The position numbers and the translations under genes were made by a program. The notes under the pieces are model-generated. The model saw only the letters and a list, made by a program, of their open reading frames with translations, made no database searches and had not been told where the DNA came from. A DNA stretch of 64,000 bases, from contig ML213505.1 of the NCBI GenBank assembly GCA_004369045.1, forward strand, positions 1,818,762-1,882,761, given 5' to 3'. Of this stretch, positions 23,114-34,499 are shown piece after piece (position 1 is the stretch's first letter; each line of letters starts with the position of its first letter). The stretch is from Heliocybe sulcata (lineage: Eukaryota > Basidiomycota > Agaricomycetes > Gloeophyllales > Gloeophyllaceae).

Positions 23114-24596
23114 AGTCTCTAGTCGAGAACGGGACCTCCGAGCTTGTCGAGTGCCCTCCTGGCTGCAAGGCTATTGGCAGCTGCTGGGTGTTTCGTGTTA
23201 AGCGCAACGCGGATGGATCCATCGAGCGCTACAAGGGGCAACTGGTCGCGAAGGGCTTCTCACAGCGTCCTGGCTTTGACTACAACGAGACGTTTGCTCC
23301 TACGCCCAAATGGGTCTCACTGCGCACTACGTTGGCACTGGCTGCTCTGGAGGACTTGGAGCTCGAGAGCATCGATATCTCGACCGCGTGTCTGAATGGT
23401 ACGTTGGAGGAGGACGTCTACATGAAGCAGCCAGAGGGTTTTGAAGAGAAGGGACCAGAGTGGGTTTGGAAGCTGCGTAAGTTACTGTACGGACTGAAGC
23501 AGGCTGGGCGTCGCTGGCACGAGAAGCTGAACGAGGTCTTGACTGCAAAGCTTGGCTTCACTCGTCTCACCTGTGAGCACAGTGTCTGGGTCTATTGCAA
23601 GGACGATGCACGTATCATTGTTCCTGTCTTTGTCGACAATATGACCATTGCCGCTAAGTCTAAGGCTGCCATCCAGCAGGTCAGGGACGATCTCCGGCAA
23701 CACTTCAAGATGCGCGACCTTCGTCCAACCTCTTGGCTTCTAGGCGTCGAGATTACTCGTGACCGCTCTGCCTGATCCCTTTCCATCTCCCAGCGCCAGT
23801 ACATCCTCGACATCTTGCAGCGCTTCAACATGGTTGACTGCAGCTCGGTGTCAATGCCTATGGACCCTGGTCTCAAGTTGAGTGTGTCCATGGCTCCTCA
23901 GACCAAGGCCGAGGTTGAGGAGATGTGCTCTGTGCCTTACATCAATGCTGTCAGCGCCCTTGCCTACCTGTCCGTTGCTACGCGTCCGGACATCGCCTAT
24001 ACTGTTGGAGTCTTAGCGCGCTTCAGCAAGAACCCCGGCAAGCGTCACTGGAAGGCGGTGAAGCACCTCTTTCGCTATCTGAAGGGGACTGTCGACTACA
24101 AGCTTGCCTATGCTCCCTCATCGTCGACTGCTCTTTTCACCACCTTCACGAATGCTGACCATGCTGGCAGCCCGGACGTCGCTCTACTAGCGGCTACGTT
24201 GTCAAGATGGGCACTGGTGCTATCTCCTGGTCTAGCCAACTTCAGTTGATTGTGATGCTGTCCACCACTGAGGCTGAGTATGTTGCTGCCATCTCTGCTG
24301 CTCAAGGGATTCTCTGGCTGCGCAATTCGTTTGAGGAACTCGGATACACCGCTTCTGGCCCTTCTATGCTCCACATCGACAACCAGTTGGCACTACAAGT
24401 CACCAAGAACCTGGAACACCATGGATGCATGAAGCACTTGGACTTGCGGTTCTACTGGCTGCGCGACGAGGTTGTGCGTGGGCGGATTGCGCTGGCACAT
24501 CTTAGGACAGATGTGATGCCGGCGGATGTGATGACGAAGGGGCTGGTGAAGGTGAAGGTGGAGGCAATGGTTAGGCTGCTTGGGCTGGGTGTCTGA
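23114..24596 (+). mobile_element. copia reverse transcriptase and RNase H region
   Basis: Reverse transcriptase: CWVFRVKRNADGSIERYKG, LVAKGFSQRPGFDYNETFAP, the ISTACLNG block, LLYGLKQAGRRWHEKL and a V-D-N-M block at the YVDD position. RNase H: LKGTVDYKLAY, STTEAEYVAAISAAQ and DNQLALQV, with a C-terminal HLRTDVMPADVMTKGL. This order (integrase before reverse transcriptase) defines Ty1/copia. Confidence 0.9.
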
Positions 24597-24610
24597 GAGA
24601 GGTGCCATGT

Positions 24611-24999
24611 CAGGGGGGAGTATCGGCATTCGTGCCTACAAGGTCAGCAATACTCAAGACTAGCGCAAAACAAAATGCGCTCTTGCCTGGGATTGAACCT
24701 GCAGCCAGCAGGTAGATGCTCTTACCACTACACCATTCGACCGTTGCTTACCTCTTTGACTTGGACCTCTTAGCTACTCTTTCTTCATCATTTTCCTATT
24801 TCGTCTATACAGTTCCAAGCCACTTCCCACGCTCTGCAAAGAGCGAAAACGGCGCTGAGTCAAGCTCTCTTCTTCATCCAACTTAATAGAGCTTGACTCA
24901 GGTATGTCTTTTGCACGTCATGTAATTATCCAACTTAATAGAGCTTGACTCAGGCTTCCCTGTGCGCTGTTTGAGACCTCCAGGCTTCCCAGCTTGATA
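24611..24999 (+). repeat. copia polypurine tract and 3' LTR
   Basis: Polypurine tract CAGGGGGGAG (24611-24620), then the LTR TATCGGCATTC...AGCTTGATA (24621-24999, 379 bp). It has the same AP-1 sites and antisense A/B boxes as the other copies. Confidence 0.85.
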
Positions 25000-27583
25000 C
25001 CTTGTAGCGCTCGATGGATCCATCCATGTTGCGCTTAACACGAAACACCCAGCAGCTGCCAATAGCCTTGCAGCCAGGAGGGCACTCGACAAGCTCGGAG
25101 GTCCCGTTCTCGACTAGAGACTGGATCTCGTCTTGTGCAGCCTTCAACCACTGCTGGCGCTCTGCCTCTGGACGCTGCATCGCTTCATGGAACGTACGTG
25201 GCTCTCCAGCATGTTCCCGGCCCTCACAAGCATTTTGGACAACAGACTCGAAGCAAAGTTAAGTGCTTCGTCTAGAGACCAGTACTTGACAGTTTGGCCA
25301 TCCAGAAGGTAGTCCAGTGCTACAGACATCGCAGCTGCCGAGTTGGCATTGCCCTCGTCTTCAGGTCTGATATTGAGCTCATCCTTGTCCACGGAATCGT
25401 CTGGAGGCAAGAACTCTTCAATCGAGGTGGGAGGAGGTGGTGGGAGCGCGAGGGGATCCGGAGACGGTGATTCGGACTTGACATGAGTGTCCGGCACAGT
25501 AGGAGAGACTCTGGTACCGGGAGGAGCTGCATTGCGGCGTTGAAGCGTGCTCTCGTTCAAAGAGCCGCGCTGATGTGTAGAGCGCGTTGAGTGTCTTGTG
25601 GGAGGTGGTGATGGAGCTGGATCGATTTGTGGGGGTGCAGGAGGCTGAGCAGGTGCTGGTGAAGGAGTGTGAGGTTTAGGCGGAGGTAACAGAGCATCGT
25701 CGTTGTCATCGTCTCCCCCCTGATCCGGTACATCCACAGGGAGCTCGTCATCTCCCCCCGGATCGGGTACATCCACCCACTCAACAGGCTCACCGAACGG
25801 GCTAATATCCCGGTGGTTGCCAGGGAAGCAGCGCTTGTCAAAGACGGTGTTGGAGCTGTTGAAGAACTTGCGCTCCGCAGGATCCCAGAACACCCAGGCG
25901 CGAGTGCCAGCAGCATAGCCAAGAAAGATGCACTTGTGTGTGTGTGGGGTTGAAGCGCTTTGCACTGCTTCTTGTGTATGAGCACATAGGCCAGAGAGCC
26001 GAAGACACGGAGGTAGCACACGTCCGGCTTCTTGCCTTTCTTCCAGAGTGAGTAGGGGATAGCGCCAGAGAGCGTTGCGTGAGGAATGCAGTTCTGGACA
26101 TGAACGAAGCAGCGCATGGCAACAGCCCAGAATGACCCGGGAGCTTCGCCTCGAAGAGCATCGCAGTCACAGCTGCCTGGATCGTCTGGTTGGCGCGCTC
26201 CACAATACCGTTCTGGTATGGCTCGTCCATCTCAGTGTGTTTGCGTACAATCCCCTCTTTGCGGCAGAACTCGTCCCACTCGTGTCCCACATACTCGCCG
26301 CCCTTATCATCCATAGTGCACTTAATCTTTGCTCCCAGCTCATTTTCAACCTGCACCTTGAAGACTTTGAAGGCAGCAAAGGCATCGCTCTTCTCCCGCA
26401 GGAACGCGACAGTCCAGTAGCACGTATGAGCATCGATGAAGGTGATCCAGTAGCGGAAACCTTCGTATGATGCAACAGGCAATGGACCTTTGAGATCAGA
26501 GACAATGAGGTCAAGCGGAGAGGAGGGCATGTGGTGTGCTGTGGGACGTCGTGACGGTGCTGCTTACCAGCAATGCACGGTTCGCAGATGGGATCTGGAG
26601 CGGCAGAGGAGCGGATAGCAAGGCCTTGGACAAGCTGCTTGTCCTTCATGCGCTGGACGTAGTCATAGTTCACATGAGACAAACAACGGTGCCAAAGCGC
26701 TAAGTCAAGCGGTGCAGCATCTGCTAGCGAAACGTCGTGCGATGCGCCAACCAGGGTACGGCCATCCAAGTACCCGGTGTTGCGATCACTGACAGACGTG
26801 GTGAAGACCAGCTTGTCGTTGAGGTAGAACGCGGCAGAAGCGCCCTGGATCTTGCAGCAATAGCCCTTGGCCTTGGTAAGATGGTAAACAGATAGTAGAT
26901 TGGACCCAAGCTGAAGAACATGAAGAACATCGTGTAGTAGTACAGCTGCCGCCTTTGACCCTCTAATGACCGGCTCGAACATCACAGACCCCATCCCAGC
27001 AGAGTAGATGATCGAATGATTGGCAAGACAGACTGGGACGGTGTGGGGTGAGTAGGAGATGAACCAGTGACGATGAGGTGTCATGTGTGAAGTAGCACCT
27101 GTATCCGTGTTCCAGTTAGCTGGTGCCAGAGACAAGAGCCAGAAGGAGCGCTCAGCAGTCGAGAGAGCAATGCTTGCTTTGCCAGCATACTCGGCAATGT
27201 TAGCAGACTCGCCAACATCCTCAGACACCTCATTCCCACCCTGAGCCTTCTTCTTACCCTCATGGTGATCCTGGTGACGCTCAGCCGTCTTGAGCTTCTG
27301 CACCTTGGCAGCATTTTCCTTGAACTTGCAGTTGGCCTCCAGATGCCCCTTGTAGTCGCAGAACGTGCAACGTACGCCCGAAGATGAGCTAGTGCTAGTA
27401 GCAGCGACAGCATGCATAGCGAGTGTGGTGTCGACATTGCGAGTAGTGCACTGGGACTCCTCGTTCTGGAATGCAATGTGAAGCTTGGTGCGGTCAAGGG
27501 AGTTGAGGAGGAGCAGGGAGGAGACGAAGCTGTTGTACTCGGAGGGAAGAGCCCAGATGAGGGCCATGGCGGCGAGGTCGTCG
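25000..27583 (-). mobile_element. inverted partial copia copy
   Basis: Reverse-oriented internal region running from mid-gag (27583) to the start of reverse transcriptase (25000). It is nearly identical to 20601-23240: the 466-codon stretch at 26167-27567 translates exactly as 20617-22017. It stops abruptly at the codon pair YK of the reverse transcriptase, where the 3' LTR of the plus copy begins. Its Pro-rich linker and integrase C-terminus (about 25120-25920) fill what is an N gap in the plus copy. It is a fossil fragment. Either a very recent inverted duplication or an assembly artefact. Confidence 0.8.
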
Positions 27584-27900
27584 CGTCGGCATTCATACCT
27601 ACAAGGTCAAGACTAGTGCAAAACAAAATGCACTCTCGTCTGGGACTGAACCTGCATCTTCCAGGCTGCAGGTAGGTGCTCTTACCACTACACCATTCGA
27701 CTGTTGCTTATCTCTTTGACTTGGACCTCTTAGCTACTTTTTCTTCCTCATCTTCCTATTTCATCTATACAGTTCCAAGCCACTAAGCTCTCTTCTTCAT
27801 ACAACTTAATAGTGCCTGACATGTAATTATCCAACTTAATAGAGCTTGACTCAGGCTTCCCTATGCACTGTTTGAGACCTCCAGGCTTCCCAGCTTGATA
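27584..27900 (+). repeat. copia LTR, plus orientation, right border of inverted copy
   Basis: CGTCGGCATTC...AGCTTGATA, 317 bp, with an internal deletion relative to the others (it lacks the stretch with the first AP-1 site). It shares the unusual LTR/gag junction with 20600. The flank after 27900 is unrelated to gag. Confidence 0.75.
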
Positions 27901-28337
27901 AGACCATCATAAGCAAGACACCAGAGGATTCCACCCCATTGAAGAGCAGCCTGTGAATGTGGCACCATCTGCATGAAGTTGTTGCGATGACTGACATATC
28001 ACAAATAGTCACTGCTGCTGTAGCAGTGCCCTTGCAGCTGTGCTGTAGTTTCTATGTGAATTCAAGTGGGAGGGGATATCTTCATCTTCGGCAACCAATT
28101 TGGACATGCAAACAGTATACCCAGAGGGACAACATTGTCGACAAGATCAGGCTGGGCATCAGAATAGCACCAAATAAGTGACAGGCATCTGTCACCTTGT
28201 AGAGCAAGATCTTGCTGCCACTAGCAGGGGCACAAACAATGAAGACAGTGCACTTGCGAGAGGGCAAGCATGTCACAGACAGACCAGTATGCCATTGGCC
28301 CACTGTCAAGTCACTGTGCATGTATGGAGGCAGTCTG
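27901..28337. other. spacer, nothing recognised
   Basis: About 440 bp between the copia LTR and chromovirus B. No gene, RNA or repeat I can support. Confidence 0.5.
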
Positions 28338-28517
28338 TGTAAGGCTACCATAACAACCAGTGAGCTGGCAAGGCTGCACGTTGTTGAAGGGAGTTCCAAA
28401 GAGGAACAGGTTAAGGGACCCTTCAACAAGTGCAAAACACAAGTGGCCGCTCTGCGTGACACGTAACGTCACGTCACGGTGGCTGAAAGCGAAGGTGGCT
28501 GAAGGGGAGCCCTTACA
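28338..28517 (-). repeat. LTR-A short form (180 bp), 3' LTR of chromovirus B
   Basis: Has TGTAAGG and CCCTTACA ends but only one copy of GTTGTTGAAGGGAGTTCC. The 86 bp between the two copies, plus one copy, is absent relative to the 5' LTR. Confidence 0.85.
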
Positions 28518-28739
28518 TCACCCCCCCTTCTAGGTCGCGGCGACCACGACACGAAAAAAGAAAGGAAAATAGAAAAGAGAAGAAGTATTTACAGAGACCG
28601 TTTGAAAAGAAATAAAAGGAAAGAGTATTAAAATGACCATAGAAAAGAATAAATTAAATCACACCATTCATCCCCACATCCCCACTGTCCATTGGCCGCT
28701 TAACCATCGCCTGCGAGAGTGCTGCAAAGGTGACCGCAT

Positions 28740-28960
28740 TGATCCGTCTTGGAGCTGAAGGGTGTTGCTGATGGAACTTGGCAACTTCCTTCGGCACATG
28801 GTCCAAGAATTCCGCTGGCTCCCAGGTGTTCTCCTCAGGCCCATACCCCTTCCATTTGACGAGGTATTGAAGCTTGCAATAGTGGAAACAGCTATTGACA
28901 ATCTTCTCCACCTCATCCTTGACCTGGTTGTCCACCACCACAGGATCAGGTGGAGGTGGG
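28740..28960 (-). mobile_element. chromodomain of chromovirus B integrase
   Basis: The C-terminus reads EKIVNSCFHYCKLQYLVKWK, then GYGPEENTWEPAEFLDHV. This is a chromodomain with the YLVKWKGY and ENTWEP signatures. It identifies the element as a chromovirus. In this group the chromodomain is thought to steer integration to modified chromatin. Confidence 0.85.
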
Positions 28961-29059
28961 CGAAGGCAGCCAGAGATCGGGTCGGGTAGAGCCTGGTCGA
29001 GCTTGACCACCGGGAACACAGGATGAAGCCGCTTCATAGAGGGCGGCAGCTTCAACCGG

Positions 29060-30160
29060 TATGCGTTGCGTCCAACCTCCTTCTCTATGACATAGGGTCC
29101 CCACCACTTATGTCCGAGCTTCTGCAAGGGGCGAGTCGTCTGGATGTCAGACGAGTCGAGCCAAACCTTGTCTCCAGGGCGATAAGTAGGTGCAGGAGTA
29201 CGGCGTTGGTTGTAGTACCACGTATACTCCTCCTTCGCCTTCTCAATCGCAGCCCTGGCCTCGGTCAGGCCAGCATCCATGCACGCCTTAAAGTCATTGA
29301 CTGACTCCAAGGATGATGGTTGCTGGTGAGGCTCGAAGCCCATGCGCGGATGCCGCCCAGTGCTGACCATGAAGGGTGTCTGCTGGGTGGAAATGTGGAG
29401 GTGGTTGTTGTACGCAAACTCACCCATAGGCAGCAGCTGGTCCCAGTCATCCTGATGCTCACTCACGAAGAGCCGAAGGAAGCCCTCTAACTCCTGGTTC
29501 ACCTGCTCCATCTGACCATCGCTTTGAGGGTGATAAGCCGTGGAGTTGCTGATCTTGATCCCCAAGAGGCGATACAGCTCACGCGTGAAGTCTGCGACGA
29601 ACTGTGGCCCACAGTCAGACAGGACATCAGAAGGGAGTCCATGGTGCTTCCAAACCTTGCGCAAGAACAGGCGCGCAGATCCTTCGGCATCGAGAGTCAT
29701 GTGAGTCGGGATGAAGTGGGCATGCTTGGAGAGGAGGACGACGACGACCATCACCGCATCATAGCCATGCGCTTCAGGCAGCTCAACAATAAAGTCGACA
29801 CTAATCTTATTCCAGCGCTCTAGCAGAGTCTCCGTAGGAACCAACTCGCCAACAGGTGGGCGGTGTCGCACCTTGGTGCACAGGGAGAGGTCACAATGTC
29901 TCGTATATTCCCCAATAAAACGAGACATCTGCAGCCACCAGTAATTCCAAGACACCAGCTCTAGCGTCTTGAAACGTCCTGGGTGCCCAGCAATCACCGA
30001 GTTGTGGTGTTGTTCGACAATCCGGCAGCATAAGTCATGCGTTGGAGGGATGTAAATCTGGCCACGGAAGTAGAGAAGCCCCTGCCTCTCATCCCACTCG
30101 CGACTATGCACTGACCGCTCACCAGACTTACACAGCTCAAGGACAGCCTTCATGATAGGT
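29060..30160 (-). mobile_element. integrase region of chromovirus B
   Basis: HHNSVIAGHPGRFKTLELVS and HCDLSLC head, the DDE core with DVLSDCGPQFVADF and YHPQSDGQM, and a GPY-like segment LGHKWWGPYVIEKEVGRNAY before the chromodomain. Confidence 0.85.
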
Positions 30161-30399
30161 TCCTCCAGCTCATCGTGCCTGACTGCAAACCGGATGTCAC
30201 AGAGGACCTCGGACTCTGCTCTGACTGCAGTGAGACCAGAGAGGGCGGTGATGATGAAGGACTCTGGCTTCAGAACAATGACATTGTCATTGTCCGCAGC
30301 CCCATCACCATAATCTGGATGCCGAGAGAGTGCGTCAGGCTTACCCATGGAAGTGCCTGGCCGGTGGTGGAGGGAATAGTCGAACCTGGCAAGGAAGAG

Positions 30400-31640
30400 C
30401 GCACATCGTGCTTGACGACGGTTGACTTTCTGAGCACTCTTGAAGTACTCCAGGTTCTTGTGGTCCGTCCAGATCTCGACAGGGTGCTTGGCGCCTTCAA
30501 GGAAATGTCACCACTCCTCAAGGACGCGTACGATTGCCAGCAGCTCCTTGTCGTAGATCTTGTAGTTCCGCTCCACAGCGCTAAGGCTCTTGGAGTAGAA
30601 GGCTACGGGATGCCACTTGCCATCTTCCTCCGACTCCTGCTCAAGCACGCCACCAGTTGCAATGTCCGAGCTGTCGGCCAAGACGCGGAAAGGACGATTG
30701 TCGTCGGGAAGGGCGAGAACAGGAGCAGAAGTGATCAGCTTCTTCAAGAGGTCGAAGGAAGCCTGCTCTGTCTCTCCCCAGGAGAACTTCATAGCAGCAC
30801 GCGTAAGGTCGAAGAGAGGGTGTGCGTGCTTTGAGAAGTCCTTGACGAACTGCCGATAGAAGTTGATGAACCCCAGGAATGAGGACACCTCCTTCTTGTC
30901 CTTGGGTGTCGGCCAATCCGTTACTCCTGCAACCTTGACTGGATCCATCTTCACACAGTTGTGAGAGATGATCACGCCCAGGTACTCGACTTCTGTCTTC
31001 TCGAACTTGCACTTGTCCGCATGCAAGTAGAGCTTGTTCTGACGCAACCGATCCAGCACAATGCGAGTGATCCGACAAAGCTCTTCGACGTCCTTGGTGA
31101 AGATGAGGATGTCGTCAAGATAGATGCAGACCAACCCTTCCATAATGAGGTCATGGAAGATGTCGTTCATCATCATCTGGAACGTCGCCGGGCTGTTGGT
31201 CAGACCAAAGTACATGACGAGCGGTTCAAAGAGACCGCGGTTGGTACGGAAAGCCGCCTTCCACTCCTCACCCTCCTTGATCCGGACGTTGTTGAAGCCC
31301 CAGCAAACATCAAGCTTGGTGAAGTACTTTGCACCTCGCAAGCGGTTGATGAGATCACCAATGAGAGGGAGAGGGTACCGGTTCTTCACCGTCATGGCGT
31401 TCAGCTTGTGGTAGTCCTGGATGAAGCGAAGGCCACCATCCTTCTTAACAAAGAAGATGGGAGAGGCGATAGGAGACTTGGAGGGCCGGATACATCCCGT
31501 TGCAAGGTTCTCTTCCAGGAATTCATCGAGTGCAACTTGTTCGACTGGAGAGAGCGGGTAGACCTTGGACTTGAACAGCTCTGCATCCGGGGTGAGCTCG
31601 ATTGCGTGGTCCCAGTGCTTGCGACCTGGCAGGGTGTGGA
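30400..31640 (-). mobile_element. reverse transcriptase and RNase H region of chromovirus B
   Basis: VYPLSPVEQVALDEFLEENL, RFIQDYHKLNAMTVKNRYPL, catalytic YLDDILIF near 31115, and RNase H with DSSDIATGG and IYDKELLAI. It is nearly the same as element A. Confidence 0.88.
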
Positions 31641-32480
31641 AGGACTCCTTCTCGAAGACATCCCTAAACTCGAAGAATTGCTCAGGGAGGCCGTCCGAGG
31701 GATCGCGGACAGTGGTCTTCGCATGGGCTTCTGCAAGGCGCTGCGAGACAGTCAAGGTTGCCTGGATGAACTCCTCCTCAGGTGCAAGGGTGGTGACGAA
31801 GATGCAATCACCTTCCCCCAAGACCTCCTCGTCTACGCCATGCTTAGTGGGCAGAGGGTCGAACTCGTGTTCCTCGTCCTCCTCATCCTCGACATGGACC
31901 TTAGGGGCCGGTCCTGACTGCAGAGCCAGCTTATGCTTCTGATCGAGGCGACGAGCAGCAAGGCGGAACTTTCTCTCCTGCTGTACCTCCAGCCTACATG
32001 CCTGGCAACAAGCAGGGCAGCATGTCATGGCGACCTTGCCAGCCGGCCAGTCCACATCTGGGTTGTGCTCACGGAGCCAGCCATGCCCGAGAATGATGTT
32101 GTGTTTCCCGAGCCTGGTCACCGCAAGGTTGATACGCTCTGTATGGTTGCGGTAGCAGAGGACCGTGTCGACGATCTCCTCAATTGAACCAGCGAGTCGT
32201 GGGCCCTAAAAATATATATAATTTACCACAACTGTGGTGAAGTCATATACACTACTTTAGTAGTCCTTATATGATATGGGTTGCAGTGGGATTATATGTG
32301 ATATAATGTGACCACATGTGTGATACATTTATATATAGTTGAGGTAGATTTATATAGGATGTATATATGGTGGAGGGCAGATTATACTGTGGATATAGGG
32401 GGTTTGCAGTAGATTTATACTGGATTTGTATGGTATACTGGGCTGTTTATATGAGGTTTGTACAATCTTGCAGAGGTTTT

Positions 32481-32837
32481 GTACCAGTTTGTATGCTCTA
32501 CTTGTGGATTTATATCGAATTATATCCTGTGCTGCTATATTTATATGGGGGGTGTATAATATTGCAGTGCATTTATATAAGTTTCTAGATGGGTTATACT
32601 GGATGTGTGCAGTTTACTGGTGGCTTTATATAGGGTTATAGTGGATCTGGTCTGCATTGTACCAAATTTGTATGCTTTACCTGTTGGTTTATATCAAATT
32701 GTATGCCTTACTGCTATATTTATGTGAGGGTTGTATAATATTGCAGTGCATTTATATAATCTTGTGGACAGGTTATACTGGATGTGTGCAGTTTGCTGGT
32801 GGGTTTATATCAGGTTATACTCGACCTGGTCTACATT
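32481..32837 (+). repeat. two tandem ~178-bp units in the palindromic element
   Basis: Units 32481-32658 and 32659-32837 each start GTACCA and contain TATAATATTGCAGTGCATTT and GGTTATACTGGATGTGTGCA. The mirror copy is in the other arm, about 33786-34142. Confidence 0.75.
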
Positions 32838-33201
32838 GTATACTCACTATATACCTTTTCAACTTGCTTTATATTGGATTTATATAAAATATTTGGGCAC
32901 TTCCTATAAATATAGGGGACATCTGGTCACATTATATAAGATTTATATCCAAATTGTGGGGGCCCTGCTGGGTGGACTCTCCCATAAATCAGGGATCCTT
33001 ATGACCCTATATGGGACTACAGTTTGACCTAATAACATGGGCAATATCTCCCAGGATAGAATTAGTGCACCCCCCTACCCTCCCAGCTGGTTCTCCCCCC
33101 ACTTCCAGCCTCCTGGAATGTTACTATCCACCTATTCTTCCACTTAGAAGTCTGATTTCATCTCTATAGTGATGTACCTGAATTTACATGCCTTCCAACA
33201 G

Positions 33202-33421
33202 NNNNNNNNNNNNNNNNNNNNNNNNNNNNNNNNNNNNNNNNNNNNNNNNNNNNNNNNNNNNNNNNNNNNNNNNNNNNNNNNNNNNNNNNNNNNNNNNNNN
33301 NNNNNNNNNNNNNNNNNNNNNNNNNNNNNNNNNNNNNNNNNNNNNNNNNNNNNNNNNNNNNNNNNNNNNNNNNNNNNNNNNNNNNNNNNNNNNNNNNNNN
33401 NNNNNNNNNNNNNNNNNNNNN
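33202..33421. other. assembly gap (220 N)
   Basis: Lies exactly at the centre of the palindrome. The flanking bases CAACAG and CTGTTG are mirror images. Confidence 0.95.
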
Positions 33422-34499
33422 CTGTTGGAAGGCATGTAAATTCAGGTACATCACTATAGAGATGAAATCAGACTTCTAAGTGGAAGAATAGGTGGATAGT
33501 AACATTCCAGGAGGCTGGAAGTGGGGGGAGAACCAGCTGGGAGGGTAGGGGGGTGCACTAATTCTATCCTGGGAGATATTGCCCATGTTATTAGGTCAAA
33601 CTGTAGTCCCATATAGGGTCATAAGGATCCCTGATTTATGGGAGAGTCCACCCAGCAGGGCCCCCACAATTTGGATATAAATCTTATATAATGTGACCAG
33701 ATGTCCCCTATATTTATAGGAAGTGCCCAAATATTTTATATAAATCCAATATAAAGCAAGTTGAAAAGGTATATAGTGAGTATACAATGTAGACCAGGTC
33801 GAGTATAACCTGATATAAACCCACCAGCAAACTGCACACATCCAGTATAACCTGTCCACAAGATTATATAAATGCACTGCAATATTATACAACCCTCACA
33901 TAAATATAGCAGTAAGGCATACAATTTGATATAAACCAACAGGTAAAGCATACAAATTTGGTACAATGCAGACCAGATCCACTATAACCCTATATAAAGC
34001 CACCAGTAAACTGCACACATCCAGTATAACCCATCTAGAAACTTATATAAATGCACTGCAATATTATACACCCCCCATATAAATATAGCAGCACAGGATA
34101 TAATTCGATATAAATCCACAAGTAGAGCATACAAACTGGTACAAAACCTCTGCAAGATTGTACAAACCTCATATAAACAGCCCAGTATACCATACAAATC
34201 TAGTATAAATCTACTGCAAACCCCCTATATCCACAGTATAATCTGCCCTCCACCATATATACATCCTATATAAATCTACCTCAACTATATATAAATGTAT
34301 CACACATGTGGTCACATTATATCACATATAATCCCACTGCAACCCATATCATATAAGGACTACTAAAGTAGTGTATATGACTTCACCACAGTTGTGGTAA
34401 ATTATATATAAAGGTTAGTGACCACTAGTGAACCAGCCTCATTCGGGGTACCATCCACATTGAACACGGGTATCGGCCGGAGTAGCTTGTGGTTGGGCA

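Larger units (their letters stand above)
19012..24999 (+). mobile_element. Ty1/copia fossil
   Basis: 5' LTR 19012-19397, primer site 19398-19409, gag, protease, integrase, reverse transcriptase, RNase H, polypurine tract 24611-24620 and 3' LTR 24621-24999. A second LTR of the same family sits in gag in reverse orientation (20265-20600). An N gap (22269-23113) covers the integrase C-terminus and the linker to reverse transcriptase. It is broken, with a few breaks besides the inserted LTR and gap. The 5' and 3' LTRs are clearly similar but not identical, so it is moderately young. No matching target duplication is seen because the 3' flank is an inverted copy of the element itself. Confidence 0.85.
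32194..34429. mobile_element. palindromic hAT-like DNA element, non-autonomous
   Basis: Inserted in chromovirus B with an 8-bp duplication GAACCAGC (32186-32193 and 34430-34437; the limits can shift by one base). The ends are GAGTCGTGGGCCCTAA on the left and, reversed, ACTAGTGGTCACTAA on the right, similar to each other and to hAT ends. Between them two AT-rich arms (about 32213-33201 and 33422-34410, some 989 bp) are exact reverse complements, facing each other across a 220 bp N gap. No transposase is present. Each arm holds two tandem units of about 178 bp. A one-armed, more diverged copy lies at 38157-38775. The perfect arms suggest either a fold-back element kept identical by conversion or an assembly artefact. 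Confidence 0.65.

Noticed and set aside
32367-33027. Tyr/Ile-rich ORFs in the palindromic element
   Set aside because: They come from AT-rich tandem units and mirror each other on both arms; no protein family.
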